IMG/VR virus record: IMGVR_UViG_3300017786_000160
Span: 1-22,748 of that record
From: a virus
Strand: one strand, 5' to 3'
Length of the DNA: 22,748 nt
Shown: piece by piece, positions 7,705 to 14,552 of the stretch
Layout: every line of letters starts with the position of its first letter
How positions within the stretch are numbered: position 1 is the first letter of the stretch
Program-made: the position numbers and the translations under genes
The notes under the pieces: model-generated
Databases searched by the model: none
Seen by the model: the letters and a program-made list of their open reading frames with translations, nothing else
What the model was told of the DNA's origin: nothing

Positions 7705-8162
7705 GTCAGTGGTATAACAGAGTTGTAAACGATATTGGGCAGATTCCAGGATTCATTAACTATTTTGAAAGTGAACTGGAAGAAGCAAAGCGTGAATGTA
7801 TAGTTAAGGGTATTGTGGAACGTAACATAACTGCATTACCGGGTATTACTGAACATCGCTTCAATCAACTACAAGAGATTGAAGCAGTGCTTAATCACCT
7901 TAACATACAGTTGCGTAGAATCCGTCGCAAGCATTTTCAAAAGTATCTGGAAGGTTATGCTAGAGCATTGACTAGCCGTGATGCAGAGAAGTATGTAGAT
8001 GGTGAAGATGAAGTTATTGACTTTGAGACTATCATTAACGAAGTAGCACTACTGCGCAATAGGTGGCTAGGCATAATGAAAGGCTTGGATACCAAGCAGT
8101 GGCAAATGGGACATGTTGTTAGACTTAGGACAGCAGGTATGGAAGATATTAGAATAGACTAA
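7701..8162 (+). CDS. uvsY: UvsY recombination mediator
   Basis: The 153-aa basic, helix-rich protein fits UvsY in length, composition and position. UvsY loads UvsX onto gp32-coated ssDNA. Residues about 60-90 include a strongly basic helix (LRRIRRKHFQKYLEGYARAL) and the C-terminal half includes a NEVALLRNRW segment, consistent with the helical family. The start is TTG at 7701, overlapping the previous stop as TTGA; no ATG near the N-terminus preserves the full protein. A terminator follows within ten bases, ending the transcription unit. Confidence 0.85.
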   Translation: MSQWYNRVVNDIGQIPGFINYFESELEEAKRECIVKGIVERNITALPGITEHRFNQLQEIEAVLNHLNIQLRRIRRKHFQKYLEGYARALTSRDAEKYVDGEDEVIDFETIINEVALLRNRWLGIMKGLDTKQWQMGHVVRLRTAGMEDIRID

Positions 8163-8167
8163 GTCAC

Positions 8168-8198
8168 AAAAAAAGCAGCGTTTCCGCTGCTTTTTTAT
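8168..8198. terminator. Bidirectional intrinsic terminator between uvsY and porin gene
   Basis: GCAGCG (8175-8180) pairs with CGCTGC (8185-8190) around a TTTC loop. The stem is flanked by seven A on the left and six T on the right, which extend the pairing and give a T-run in both orientations. It sits between two convergent genes and should stop both. Confidence 0.92.
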
Positions 8199-8213
8199 TA
8201 TCCTAAATATAAA

Positions 8214-9053
8214 TTAGAACTTAATAGCAATTCCCATTGCTGTTGTCTTTTCGCTAGAAGTCTTGTCATCAGCAGTATTTTCAATAAATGCTACTGCACC
8301 TGGAGCAAGTGTATACTGTGCGCCTAGTGTAATCTCATCACTTGAAACTGTGCCTGCTGATTCAGTTTTCATTGTTTCAACACCTACCATCATTGCACCA
8401 ACACTGTATGTTGCGCCCATTGTAGTTGTGTCTGTATCAACGTCTGCTGCAGTTGTTGCTGTATGCTTTTCAAAAGCAACACCGATTGCACCAACTTTTG
8501 CAGTTGCGTTCATTAGGAATTCTTCTGAATCATCAGCGTTTTTCATCTGACCTGCACCAAGTGTTGCAATTTCACTGAGACCATAAACAGCACTGTAAGC
8601 ATAGCCTTCGCCTGCTGTTGTGCCATAGTCATTGCCAGTTGCATTACTAATGTTTACAGTAAGTCCACCAATTGGTGATAGACTTAAAATACTTGAATGA
8701 TCTGTGCTTGGTGAGCCATTGCCCAATACATATGTAAAGTCAGTGGTGTCGTCGATTGCATCAAGCGCACTGTTTACGTCACCTAAATCAAGTGTCCATG
8801 TATCATTGCTAAGTGTAACACTATTACCGCCATCATCACTGCCGGTGTGATCCAAGTTAATGTCTGCACCGAAAGTCAAGCCTGTGTCTGTTGTAGTACT
8901 TGCTTTAAAATTAATATCACCATCCATTGCTGTTGATGCTGTTCCGTCGTTGTCCTGGTATGACCATTCCATGTCGCCGCCGATAGTTACATCAGCCATA
9001 ACAGGTGTTGTCAATACTGCTAATAGAGCAGTAGTTGCTAGTAGTCGTTTCAT
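8214..9053 (-). CDS. Outer-membrane porin-like protein
   Basis: The 279-aa product begins with a clear signal peptide (MKRLLATTALLAVLTTPVMA, cut after residue 20), followed by DVTIGGDMEW, typical of Gram-negative porin mature ends. The rest alternates polar and hydrophobic residues with Gly/Asp/Thr-rich turns, as in beta-barrel strands, and it ends in AMGIAIKF, whose final Phe is the usual sorting signal for BAM-dependent outer-membrane insertion. Families of this type form trimeric diffusion pores of 16 strands; at about 259 mature residues this one is on the short side. A ribosome site (AAGGA, complement of 9065-9069) lies 11 bases ahead of the ATG. It is opposite in direction to the replication genes and has its own promoter and terminator, like a phage moron. 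Possible roles are altered uptake, receptor masking or superinfection exclusion. Confidence 0.8.
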   Translation of the reverse strand: MKRLLATTALLAVLTTPVMADVTIGGDMEWSYQDNDGTASTAMDGDINFKASTTTDTGLTFGADINLDHTGSDDGGNSVTLSNDTWTLDLGDVNSALDAIDDTTDFTYVLGNGSPSTDHSSILSLSPIGGLTVNISNATGNDYGTTAGEGYAYSAVYGLSEIATLGAGQMKNADDSEEFLMNATAKVGAIGVAFEKHTATTAADVDTDTTTMGATYSVGAMMVGVETMKTESAGTVSSDEITLGAQYTLAPGAVAFIENTADDKTSSEKTTAMGIAIKF

Positions 9054-9139
9054 CGTATTATATTTCCTTAGGGGGTTATTTTACAGTTTCTATCACTGGT
9101 TTGTTCTTTGTTATGCTTGCAAAAAGGTGAATTAACACG

Positions 9140-9170
9140 AATAACTTGGCGAAAACATAACAAGGTTATT
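9140..9170 (-). other. Hairpin in porin gene 5' leader
   Basis: AATAACTTG (9140-9148) and CAAGGTTATT (9161-9170) are complementary apart from one bulged base, around a 12-base loop. Read on the minus strand this lies near the 5' end of the predicted 118-base leader. It could stabilise or regulate the mRNA; that is inference. Confidence 0.35.
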
Positions 9171-9177
9171 TATTGTA

Positions 9178-9206
9178 ATTATATTACTCTTATTAAAAAA
9201 TTGCAA
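9178..9206 (-). promoter_or_regulatory. Sigma70-type promoter for the porin-like gene
   Basis: On the minus strand, TTGCAA (9206-9201, 4/6 match to -35) is followed by 17 bases and a perfect TATAAT (9183-9178). The start point would be near 9171, giving a leader of about 118 bases. The -35 region overlaps a Fur-box-like sequence. Confidence 0.65.
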
Positions 9207-9216
9207 ATAATTCTCA
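9202..9216. promoter_or_regulatory. Fur-box-like site overlapping the porin -35
   Basis: TGCAAATAATTCTCA matches the Fur consensus TGATAATnATTATCA at 11 of 14 defined positions and covers the -35 hexamer of the porin promoter. Metal-bound Fur repressors typically bind in this place and block RNA polymerase. In AT-rich DNA such matches occur by chance, and many alphaproteobacteria use other iron regulators, so this is a candidate only. Confidence 0.35.
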
Positions 9217-9240
9217 TCTAGGTAATTATTTTTTGCATCA

Positions 9241-9260
9241 GTGTTGCAAATTTGCAACAC
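9241..9260. repeat. Perfect 20-bp palindrome upstream of the porin promoter
   Basis: GTGTTGCAAATTTGCAACAC is a perfect dyad. It directly follows the stop codon of the minus-strand GT-B-like gene and lies about 80 bases upstream of the predicted porin start point. No T-run follows in either direction, so it is a poor intrinsic terminator, and it looks more like a protein binding site. TTGCA or TGCAA also occurs at 9201-9206 and 9233-9237, making a cluster. Confidence 0.6.
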
Positions 9261-10088
9261 CTATAATTTTGCTCTAATACGATGCCACTGGACATGAATT
9301 TCATCTGCAAGCCATTCTGTATAGCACAAACGTTTTATCCAGATGTGTCTATAGGGTTTGCTTAACCATCCGCTCATGCTAGTTCCAACATCATATGCTA
9401 AACTATGTTCGCTTACAACACTGGGTACTCCAGCAATAACACTGTGTATGCCAGCGTTGCTACTATGGCTTATTGTAAACTTGGCATTCTCTAGCATTGC
9501 TGGCAAATCAAAATCATCATAGGTATTTGCTAGTTGTGCTGGCGTGTTCCAAGTTACACCTTCAAACTGTACAGTTTCTTTACAGCGAGGATGACTCCTA
9601 ATAATAATGGGCAAGTCAGTATGTTCACGTATTTCATCTACAGTCTGACGATAGTAGGTATCTATGTCGGGCATGTTACGCCACTGTTCACTTGCAGTGT
9701 GTTGACCACATATTAGTACATACTCACCATCCTGCTTCCAAGGTTGTAGTACAATGCCAAACTTTTTTAATCTATCCTCAGGCATGTAATTGTCTAATGC
9801 AAAGTCTGCATCTCTGTTGATCCCGTTTATACCCAACTTCCAAGTTGTGTTGCGTATAAGCCCGCCCACTTCTATGACAATGACTGGCTTGTTCTGTGCG
9901 CGATAGTGATCCCATACAGTTTTATTTGGACGCATTTTACCTTGCCATAGCACACTCCATATCAATGCTGCATCAGCATCCATAGTATTTTCTACAAGTG
10001 TATCTGTTTTCTGTATTGCGTCTACTAGTTGTGGATAAACTAAATTTGCATTGCCAGGAAGATTGTTAGGAAAGTGAGATATTTTCAT
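9261..10088 (-). CDS. GT-B-like glycosyltransferase family protein (paralogue 1)
   Basis: The 275-aa protein shares a layout with the products at 16132, 19553 and 20319. A middle segment (PEDRLKKFGIVLQPW, 103-117) leads to a strand motif YVLICG (123-128), then a DEIREHTDLPIIIRSHPR helix-strand segment (151-168), and a NAKFTISHSSNAGIHSVIAGVPSVV-type stretch (201-225). The C-terminal end has TEWLADEI. The IIIR-HP segment and the later Ser/Asn-rich loop before AGVP recall the nucleotide-sugar-binding half of GT-B enzymes such as capsule or Kdo transferases. No donor or acceptor can be assigned. It is the only member on the minus strand and lies just upstream of the porin-like gene. The ribosome site is weak. 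Confidence 0.5.
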   Translation of the reverse strand: MKISHFPNNLPGNANLVYPQLVDAIQKTDTLVENTMDADAALIWSVLWQGKMRPNKTVWDHYRAQNKPVIVIEVGGLIRNTTWKLGINGINRDADFALDNYMPEDRLKKFGIVLQPWKQDGEYVLICGQHTASEQWRNMPDIDTYYRQTVDEIREHTDLPIIIRSHPRCKETVQFEGVTWNTPAQLANTYDDFDLPAMLENAKFTISHSSNAGIHSVIAGVPSVVSEHSLAYDVGTSMSGWLSKPYRHIWIKRLCYTEWLADEIHVQWHRIRAKL

Positions 10089-10094
10089 TAAGGA

Positions 10095-10102
10095 TATAAA
10101 TC
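10095..10102 (+). promoter_or_regulatory. Possible T4-type late promoter element
   Basis: TATAAATC matches the T4 late promoter element TATAAATA at 7 of 8 positions. It lies in the 28-base gap between divergent genes, 15 bases ahead of the ATG at 10117, the first gene of the long plus-strand cassette. No sigma70 pair with good spacing was found there. AT-rich DNA makes chance matches easy. Confidence 0.3.
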
Positions 10103-10116
10103 CAATAAATAGTTAT

Positions 10117-11007
10117 ATGCGTACATTATCAGTATTTAGTACCTGGCATCCCTCAGGTTATGAAAAATATGGCAGAGATTTTGTCAAGGGATTTATTCAG
10201 AACTGGCCCAGTGAGATTAACCTAAGCATCTATGCTGAAGGACACGTTCCTGATACACAAGGCGATAGCCGCATTTGTGTATATGACCAACATGAAACAT
10301 TGCCAGACTTAAAGGCTTGGCAACATAGACACAAAGACAATAAGCATGCACATGGATGGAATAAAGACCTGACCAAAAAAAGTTTTTTATGGGATGCAAG
10401 TCGTTTTGCAAACAAAGTATTTGCACTTTGGCACTTTGCTAATAACTGCAATACCGATATTTTTATTTGGTGTGACGGAGATGTTAGAACACACACGCCT
10501 ATGTCACATGACTTTCTACAAAGTATTGCGCCAAATGAAAATCAACTAGCAACTTATTTAGGAAGAAAAACTTGGCCCGAATGTGGCTGGATGATGTTTA
10601 ATCGTAACCATCCAAAGTTTGCTGAGTTTTTAGAACAGTGGCGTTGGATTTACGAAAGCGATGATATTTTTAATCATATAGAGTCACATGATAGTTTTAT
10701 TTTTGGTGAACTAGTGGAGGACTTTCGTGCAGTAGGCGTAGAGTTTAATGACCTAGGTGGACCTGATCAAGGCGGTCATATTTTTATTAATAGTGTACTA
10801 GGACAGTATATGGATCACCTTAAAGGCTTTCGCAAAGAAGTAGGAAAAAGTTTGCAAAGTGATGTAGTAAGAGGCGAACATTTTAGCACAAATGAATGGT
10901 GGAGTGATCTAAGACAAGTGACTAAACAACAAATACAAGCAGAAAAATTAAAGAATCCGCACGAATATGATGCAACACAGGAAGTAAAAAGTAAGGGGAT
11001 AAAATGA
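10117..11007 (+). CDS. GT-A-like glycosyltransferase
   Basis: The 296-aa protein appears to be a nucleotide-diphospho-sugar transferase. FIWCDGDVRTHTP (116-128) provides a D120-G-D122 motif in the usual DxD context at the end of a strand, which binds metal and nucleotide sugar. ECGWMMFNRNHPKFAEFLEQW (155-175) resembles the acceptor-side segment of such enzymes, in which a residue-rich loop precedes a helix, and SHD (190-192) may be a later acidic site. It opens the plus-strand cassette with no clear Shine-Dalgarno and overlaps the next gene by 4 bases (ATGA). It lacks a signal peptide or membrane span, so it should act in the cytoplasm. Confidence 0.6.
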   Translation: MRTLSVFSTWHPSGYEKYGRDFVKGFIQNWPSEINLSIYAEGHVPDTQGDSRICVYDQHETLPDLKAWQHRHKDNKHAHGWNKDLTKKSFLWDASRFANKVFALWHFANNCNTDIFIWCDGDVRTHTPMSHDFLQSIAPNENQLATYLGRKTWPECGWMMFNRNHPKFAEFLEQWRWIYESDDIFNHIESHDSFIFGELVEDFRAVGVEFNDLGGPDQGGHIFINSVLGQYMDHLKGFRKEVGKSLQSDVVRGEHFSTNEWWSDLRQVTKQQIQAEKLKNPHEYDATQEVKSKGIK

Positions 11008-11780
11008 GCGAACTAAGTGTAATACAAAATGTAACAAAAGTAGAAACAGATCCATATCCTTATGTTTGTGTTGAAGGAGCATTACCAGATCGTTTTTACA
11101 AAGAGCTACAGGATACATTTCCTGAGCAACTAATAACAAGTACAAGCCCACACGACGGAGGCATTTGTTATAGATATAAAATGAAAGAGTGTGCAGAAAT
11201 AGAACAACCACCTGCAATATGGCAAGACTTCTTTGCATATCATACAAGTCCTGAATACTTCCGTGCTTGCGCAGAACTATTTGCTACAAGTATTGTAGAT
11301 CATTATAGTGAAGACTTTTATGAAAGTTTAAAGACACAGAGCGTAACACCGCGTGATGTTGATAACAGTGGGCATTATGTAGCAGATTGTCAGTTTGTTG
11401 TACATGAACCAGTAGATCAAACAGGCACAAGTCGCACACCGCATGTAGATAACCCTGTTGAAATATATGCTGGACTATTATACATGAGACAGGAAGGCGA
11501 TACTGCACAAGGTGGTAATTTTACTGTACATCGTGTGCATGGGCAAATTACAGAAGTAAACAAAAGTTTAGGCAGACAAGTAGATAATAGTTTACATAAG
11601 CCACACTTTGAAGTACCCTATATGGCAAATAACTTTTGTATGTTTTTAAACGTAAAGGACAGTGTACATGGCGTAACACCTCGTATAGAGCCCACAATGC
11701 GTAGACGTAGCATTAACATTATTGGTGAGTTTAACGGCAATGGTAAGATGTGGAAAGTAAAAGAAATTAAGAACAAGTGA
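11004..11780 (+). CDS. 2-oxoglutarate/Fe(II)-dependent oxygenase-like protein
   Basis: The 258-aa protein has the iron triad of this superfamily: H147 and D149 in RTPHVDN, and H222 in DSVHGVTPR. An Arg that could bind 2-oxoglutarate follows (R227 or the R233-R235 group). A YAGLLYM strand and a GGNF turn lie between, as in prolyl-hydroxylase-like folds. Such enzymes couple decarboxylation of 2-oxoglutarate to hydroxylation of proteins, sugars or small molecules. AAGGGG at 10993-10998 is the ribosome site, and the start overlaps the GT-A-like stop as ATGA. A second, smaller member of this superfamily is encoded at 18026. The substrate is unknown. Confidence 0.78.
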   Translation: MSELSVIQNVTKVETDPYPYVCVEGALPDRFYKELQDTFPEQLITSTSPHDGGICYRYKMKECAEIEQPPAIWQDFFAYHTSPEYFRACAELFATSIVDHYSEDFYESLKTQSVTPRDVDNSGHYVADCQFVVHEPVDQTGTSRTPHVDNPVEIYAGLLYMRQEGDTAQGGNFTVHRVHGQITEVNKSLGRQVDNSLHKPHFEVPYMANNFCMFLNVKDSVHGVTPRIEPTMRRRSINIIGEFNGNGKMWKVKEIKNK

Positions 11781-12991
11781 AATACAGTATAGGAAAGGCA
11801 AGCGGAGTTTTTATAGGTGAAGATACAGTTGTAAAAATATTTAATCTTAGAAACAAGCCTGTAAAAGCAGCAAGAGGCAGTTACGAATTGTGTTGGGCAA
11901 GAGAACGTGAATGTTTAAAAAGACTAGGCAACAGCAATCATTTTCCTAAACTAATAGCAAGTCATGAAGATCATTTAGGATTACAAATGACCCAATGTGG
12001 AGAAAGTTTATTTCATACTTGGCAAGAACACAATTTAATGTTATACTTAGATCAAGTACATGCAATTGCGGATGCACTTGAGGCAGCGAATATACAATAT
12101 TTTTTTCCAGGTATGGATCCACTTGCTAATTCAAAAAAGTATGCAAAGTTTCCACTTAGTAACTTTTGTATAGAAGATGGACATTTAAGTTTAATAGACT
12201 TTGAACTTGCTAATCCTGTTGGAAGTAATAGTGAAAAGTATATGAGTGATCGTTTGAGATACTTGTATGACAATTACAACGCTAAAGGCTTTAGACAGTC
12301 ATTAGTGGAAACATTAAAAAATCCAAGGATAAGTTACGAATCAGAACTTATGGCAAAACTAACTGATAAAAGTAAGTTTGACGAAATGCGGGTACAAAAT
12401 CCAAGAGAGGTATACAAAACTATGACATCATTTACACAGCCCAGTGAAAAAATTGTAAACGAATGGAAAAAATATCAGAAACGCTATGGAATGGACCAGG
12501 CTGTAGATCGTGTTGCAAATATGAAACTAGCAAACGTTTGTACAGGCAAAACTGTTGTAGATATTGGATGCAATGATGGTTATATTACAGGATTAGTAAG
12601 TAAATTTGCTACAAGCGCAACTGGCGTAGAACCACATGTCGAACTAAGTGAAGATAAGCCTGCAAACGTTAATTGGATCCGTACCACATTTAATAATTTT
12701 TTAGAAAGTAAGCCTGGTACGTTTGATGTACTACTAAGTTTAGCAGTAAGTATACAGTTACGCGATTTTGGAGGATTGACAGAACAAGAAATTGTTAATG
12801 GTTATTACAGTTTATTACCAGTGGGCGGTATTGTAGTTCACGAAACACAGAAATTACAAGATCGTCCAAATAATCAAAATCATACAAATGCAATGATTGC
12901 TGCTTTTAAAACTAAGTTTGTGCAAGTAGATCATGGAGATGCTAGAGGCAGTGGCAAACGAGAATATTACCATTTCCTTAAGGAGGCATAA
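11777..12991 (+). CDS. Kinase-like and SAM methyltransferase fusion
   Basis: The GTG start at 11777 overlaps the preceding stop (GTGA). The 404-aa protein has two domains. Residues 1-180 resemble a small protein/sugar kinase fold: a VVKIF strand with K20, Glu residues in the next helix (E42, E45), and PLSNFCI with N129 ahead of LIDFE with D141 in the DFG position. The catalytic Asp expected five residues before N129 is K124, so phosphotransfer is doubtful unless D114 serves. Residues 255-400 form a class I methyltransferase with VVDIGCNDG (260-268), an acidic-type GVEP loop (283-286) and a DVLLSLAVS motif IV. Kinase plus methyltransferase is the composition of WbdD, which caps O-antigen chains, although there the methyltransferase comes first. 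A chain-capping role is inference. Confidence 0.68.
   Translation: MKYSIGKASGVFIGEDTVVKIFNLRNKPVKAARGSYELCWARERECLKRLGNSNHFPKLIASHEDHLGLQMTQCGESLFHTWQEHNLMLYLDQVHAIADALEAANIQYFFPGMDPLANSKKYAKFPLSNFCIEDGHLSLIDFELANPVGSNSEKYMSDRLRYLYDNYNAKGFRQSLVETLKNPRISYESELMAKLTDKSKFDEMRVQNPREVYKTMTSFTQPSEKIVNEWKKYQKRYGMDQAVDRVANMKLANVCTGKTVVDIGCNDGYITGLVSKFATSATGVEPHVELSEDKPANVNWIRTTFNNFLESKPGTFDVLLSLAVSIQLRDFGGLTEQEIVNGYYSLLPVGGIVVHETQKLQDRPNNQNHTNAMIAAFKTKFVQVDHGDARGSGKREYYHFLKEA
12981..12986 (+). promoter_or_regulatory. Strong ribosome binding site
   Basis: AGGAGG, an exact anti-16S match, lies 5 bases before the ATG at 12992 and inside the last codons of the fusion gene. It is the strongest site in the cassette and suggests that the following methyltransferase-like protein is made at a higher rate than its neighbours. 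Confidence 0.75.
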
Positions 12992-13807
12992 ATGGCTTTT
13001 AATAACATTATGCAATTAGCAACTGCGCAACTTGTAAAGCAACGTGCATTTGCTGCTGGTGCAACAGTAGTTGAATGGGGCAATCAACGTTTTAGATACA
13101 GTGAGGATTGGTTAAATGAATGTGAAAAAACAAGCGGGCGAACACTGCGTAAACCAACACAGTTTGTATGGGAGTACTTTGAGGATCTGGGGTTTAGCGA
13201 TTACCTTGCTATTGATATTAACACTGAACTTAGGTCTATCGCTATGGATCTTAATTTCATCCTAAAAGACAAGTACAACTACACACAAGAGTTTGACTAT
13301 GTAACAAACAACGGCACAGGTGAACACATCTTTGACCAGCGCACAGTGTTTGAAAACATGCACAACTTGTGCAAAGTTGGTGGTACAATGATTAATGTGT
13401 TACCATTTGCACCCTGGTTTAATCACTGCTTCTATAGTTTTCATCCACAGTTGTTCCGTGATATTGCTGCAGCAAATGGATATACTTGGCGTTTTATGTG
13501 GTTAGCACAAAACACAGGTAAGTACGTTGAATGCCCTACGGACTTTGATAGTTGGAGTTACTATGAACAAAAGAAGCCTCGCAATCCTATTAGTGATTTG
13601 GAAAAAACTTTTGATACCCTACATAATCGTGAAGGCAAAACTCATAATGTTAGTATTGTTAGTGCGTACACTAAAATGTCTGATAAACCGTTTCAGATTC
13701 CGTTCCAAGGACGATATGTAAACGACATTGTAGATGATCTCAAAGGCGAATACAGTGAGACAAATGTAGATGTGAGACAAAAGGATCACACTAGTGCGAC
13801 TTATTAA
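12992..13807 (+). CDS. Methyltransferase-like protein
   Basis: The 271-aa protein looks like a class I SAM-dependent methyltransferase with a modified nucleotide site. VVEWGNQRF (26-34) stands where motif I would normally be a Gly-rich loop, YLAIDIN (71-77) matches the acidic strand that binds the SAM ribose, FDYVTNNGTGEH (101-112) fits motif IV, and the KVGGTMINVLP stretch (128-138) fits the helix-strand after it. FAPWFNHCFYSFHPQLF (139-155) is typical of this group after motif VI. Because motif I is degenerate, binding of SAM is likely but not certain. It overlaps the next gene by 14 bases. Confidence 0.6.
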   Translation: MAFNNIMQLATAQLVKQRAFAAGATVVEWGNQRFRYSEDWLNECEKTSGRTLRKPTQFVWEYFEDLGFSDYLAIDINTELRSIAMDLNFILKDKYNYTQEFDYVTNNGTGEHIFDQRTVFENMHNLCKVGGTMINVLPFAPWFNHCFYSFHPQLFRDIAAANGYTWRFMWLAQNTGKYVECPTDFDSWSYYEQKKPRNPISDLEKTFDTLHNREGKTHNVSIVSAYTKMSDKPFQIPFQGRYVNDIVDDLKGEYSETNVDVRQKDHTSATY

Positions 13808-14552
13808 TATTGGTTGTAGTTTTAGTTATGGCAACTGTATTGCAAAACACGAAGAATTTGCACAAGAACATGTAAGTCCAGGTACACTAATTGCACAACA
13901 TTTAAATTGTGAGGAAGTAAATATTGCCAGTCCGGGTCTAAGTCTTGACGGCTTGCTGCGCAGATTATATACATTTGAATTTGAAGAAAAGGATGTTTTC
14001 CTAATAGGACTCCCACCTAACCTTAGAGTACAATATGTTTGTAAATCGCCGCGCAATCAATATAAAATTCGTGGAGACTTGTCTGCAAGTGAATATAGAA
14101 ACGATGCGTTTAATCGTGGCCCAAAGATAGCAGAAGACTGGTTCAAAACAATGCGCTGGGACACGGATGTAAATATTGCTAAACTTGATCTGTTAGATAC
14201 AACTACTTACTGGAGTTACTTAAATATTCTGCTTATCCAACAAGCAATGAAAACTGTTATGAACGATAAACTGCCTGTTGGTAGGATTCTAAGTAAGAAA
14301 AGACGTTATTGGATGTACAACAGTGTGCATGGACATATGCAACAAGACACTGATAAGATTGAGATACAAGCATTGCGTAAACAAATCGACATGCGTTATT
14401 ATTATATGCCAGAAGTTGGACTAGCAGACCTCATAGACAACCAAAGTAAATACACTGTTGCCCGTGACGATACACACCCTAACCATGTATTTTATCATAA
14501 GTGGGCAAATGATTTTATTGCCTGGATGGAAACATGCGACCAAGACTACTAA
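13794..14552 (+). CDS. SGNH hydrolase-like protein
   Basis: The GTG start at 13794 overlaps the previous gene and keeps the first strand MRLINIGCSFSYG. The 252-aa protein has all four SGNH blocks: S9 in GCSFSYG (7-13), a SPGLS Gly block (46-50), N76 in IGLPPNLR (71-78), and D225 with H228 in DDTHPN. Unlike the 5326-6387 product it lacks the extra N-terminal region. These enzymes act as esterases or acyltransferases, often on O-acetylated sugars. In a cassette rich in glycosyl- and methyltransferases, adding or trimming acyl groups on a glycan is a reasonable guess. Confidence 0.72.
   Translation: MRLINIGCSFSYGNCIAKHEEFAQEHVSPGTLIAQHLNCEEVNIASPGLSLDGLLRRLYTFEFEEKDVFLIGLPPNLRVQYVCKSPRNQYKIRGDLSASEYRNDAFNRGPKIAEDWFKTMRWDTDVNIAKLDLLDTTTYWSYLNILLIQQAMKTVMNDKLPVGRILSKKRRYWMYNSVHGHMQQDTDKIEIQALRKQIDMRYYYMPEVGLADLIDNQSKYTVARDDTHPNHVFYHKWANDFIAWMETCDQDY

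Noticed and set aside
8263-9135. Two plus-strand open frames (8263-8550 and 8860-9135)
   Set aside because: They are antisense to the porin-like gene, whose signal peptide, C-terminal Phe, promoter and terminator support the minus strand.
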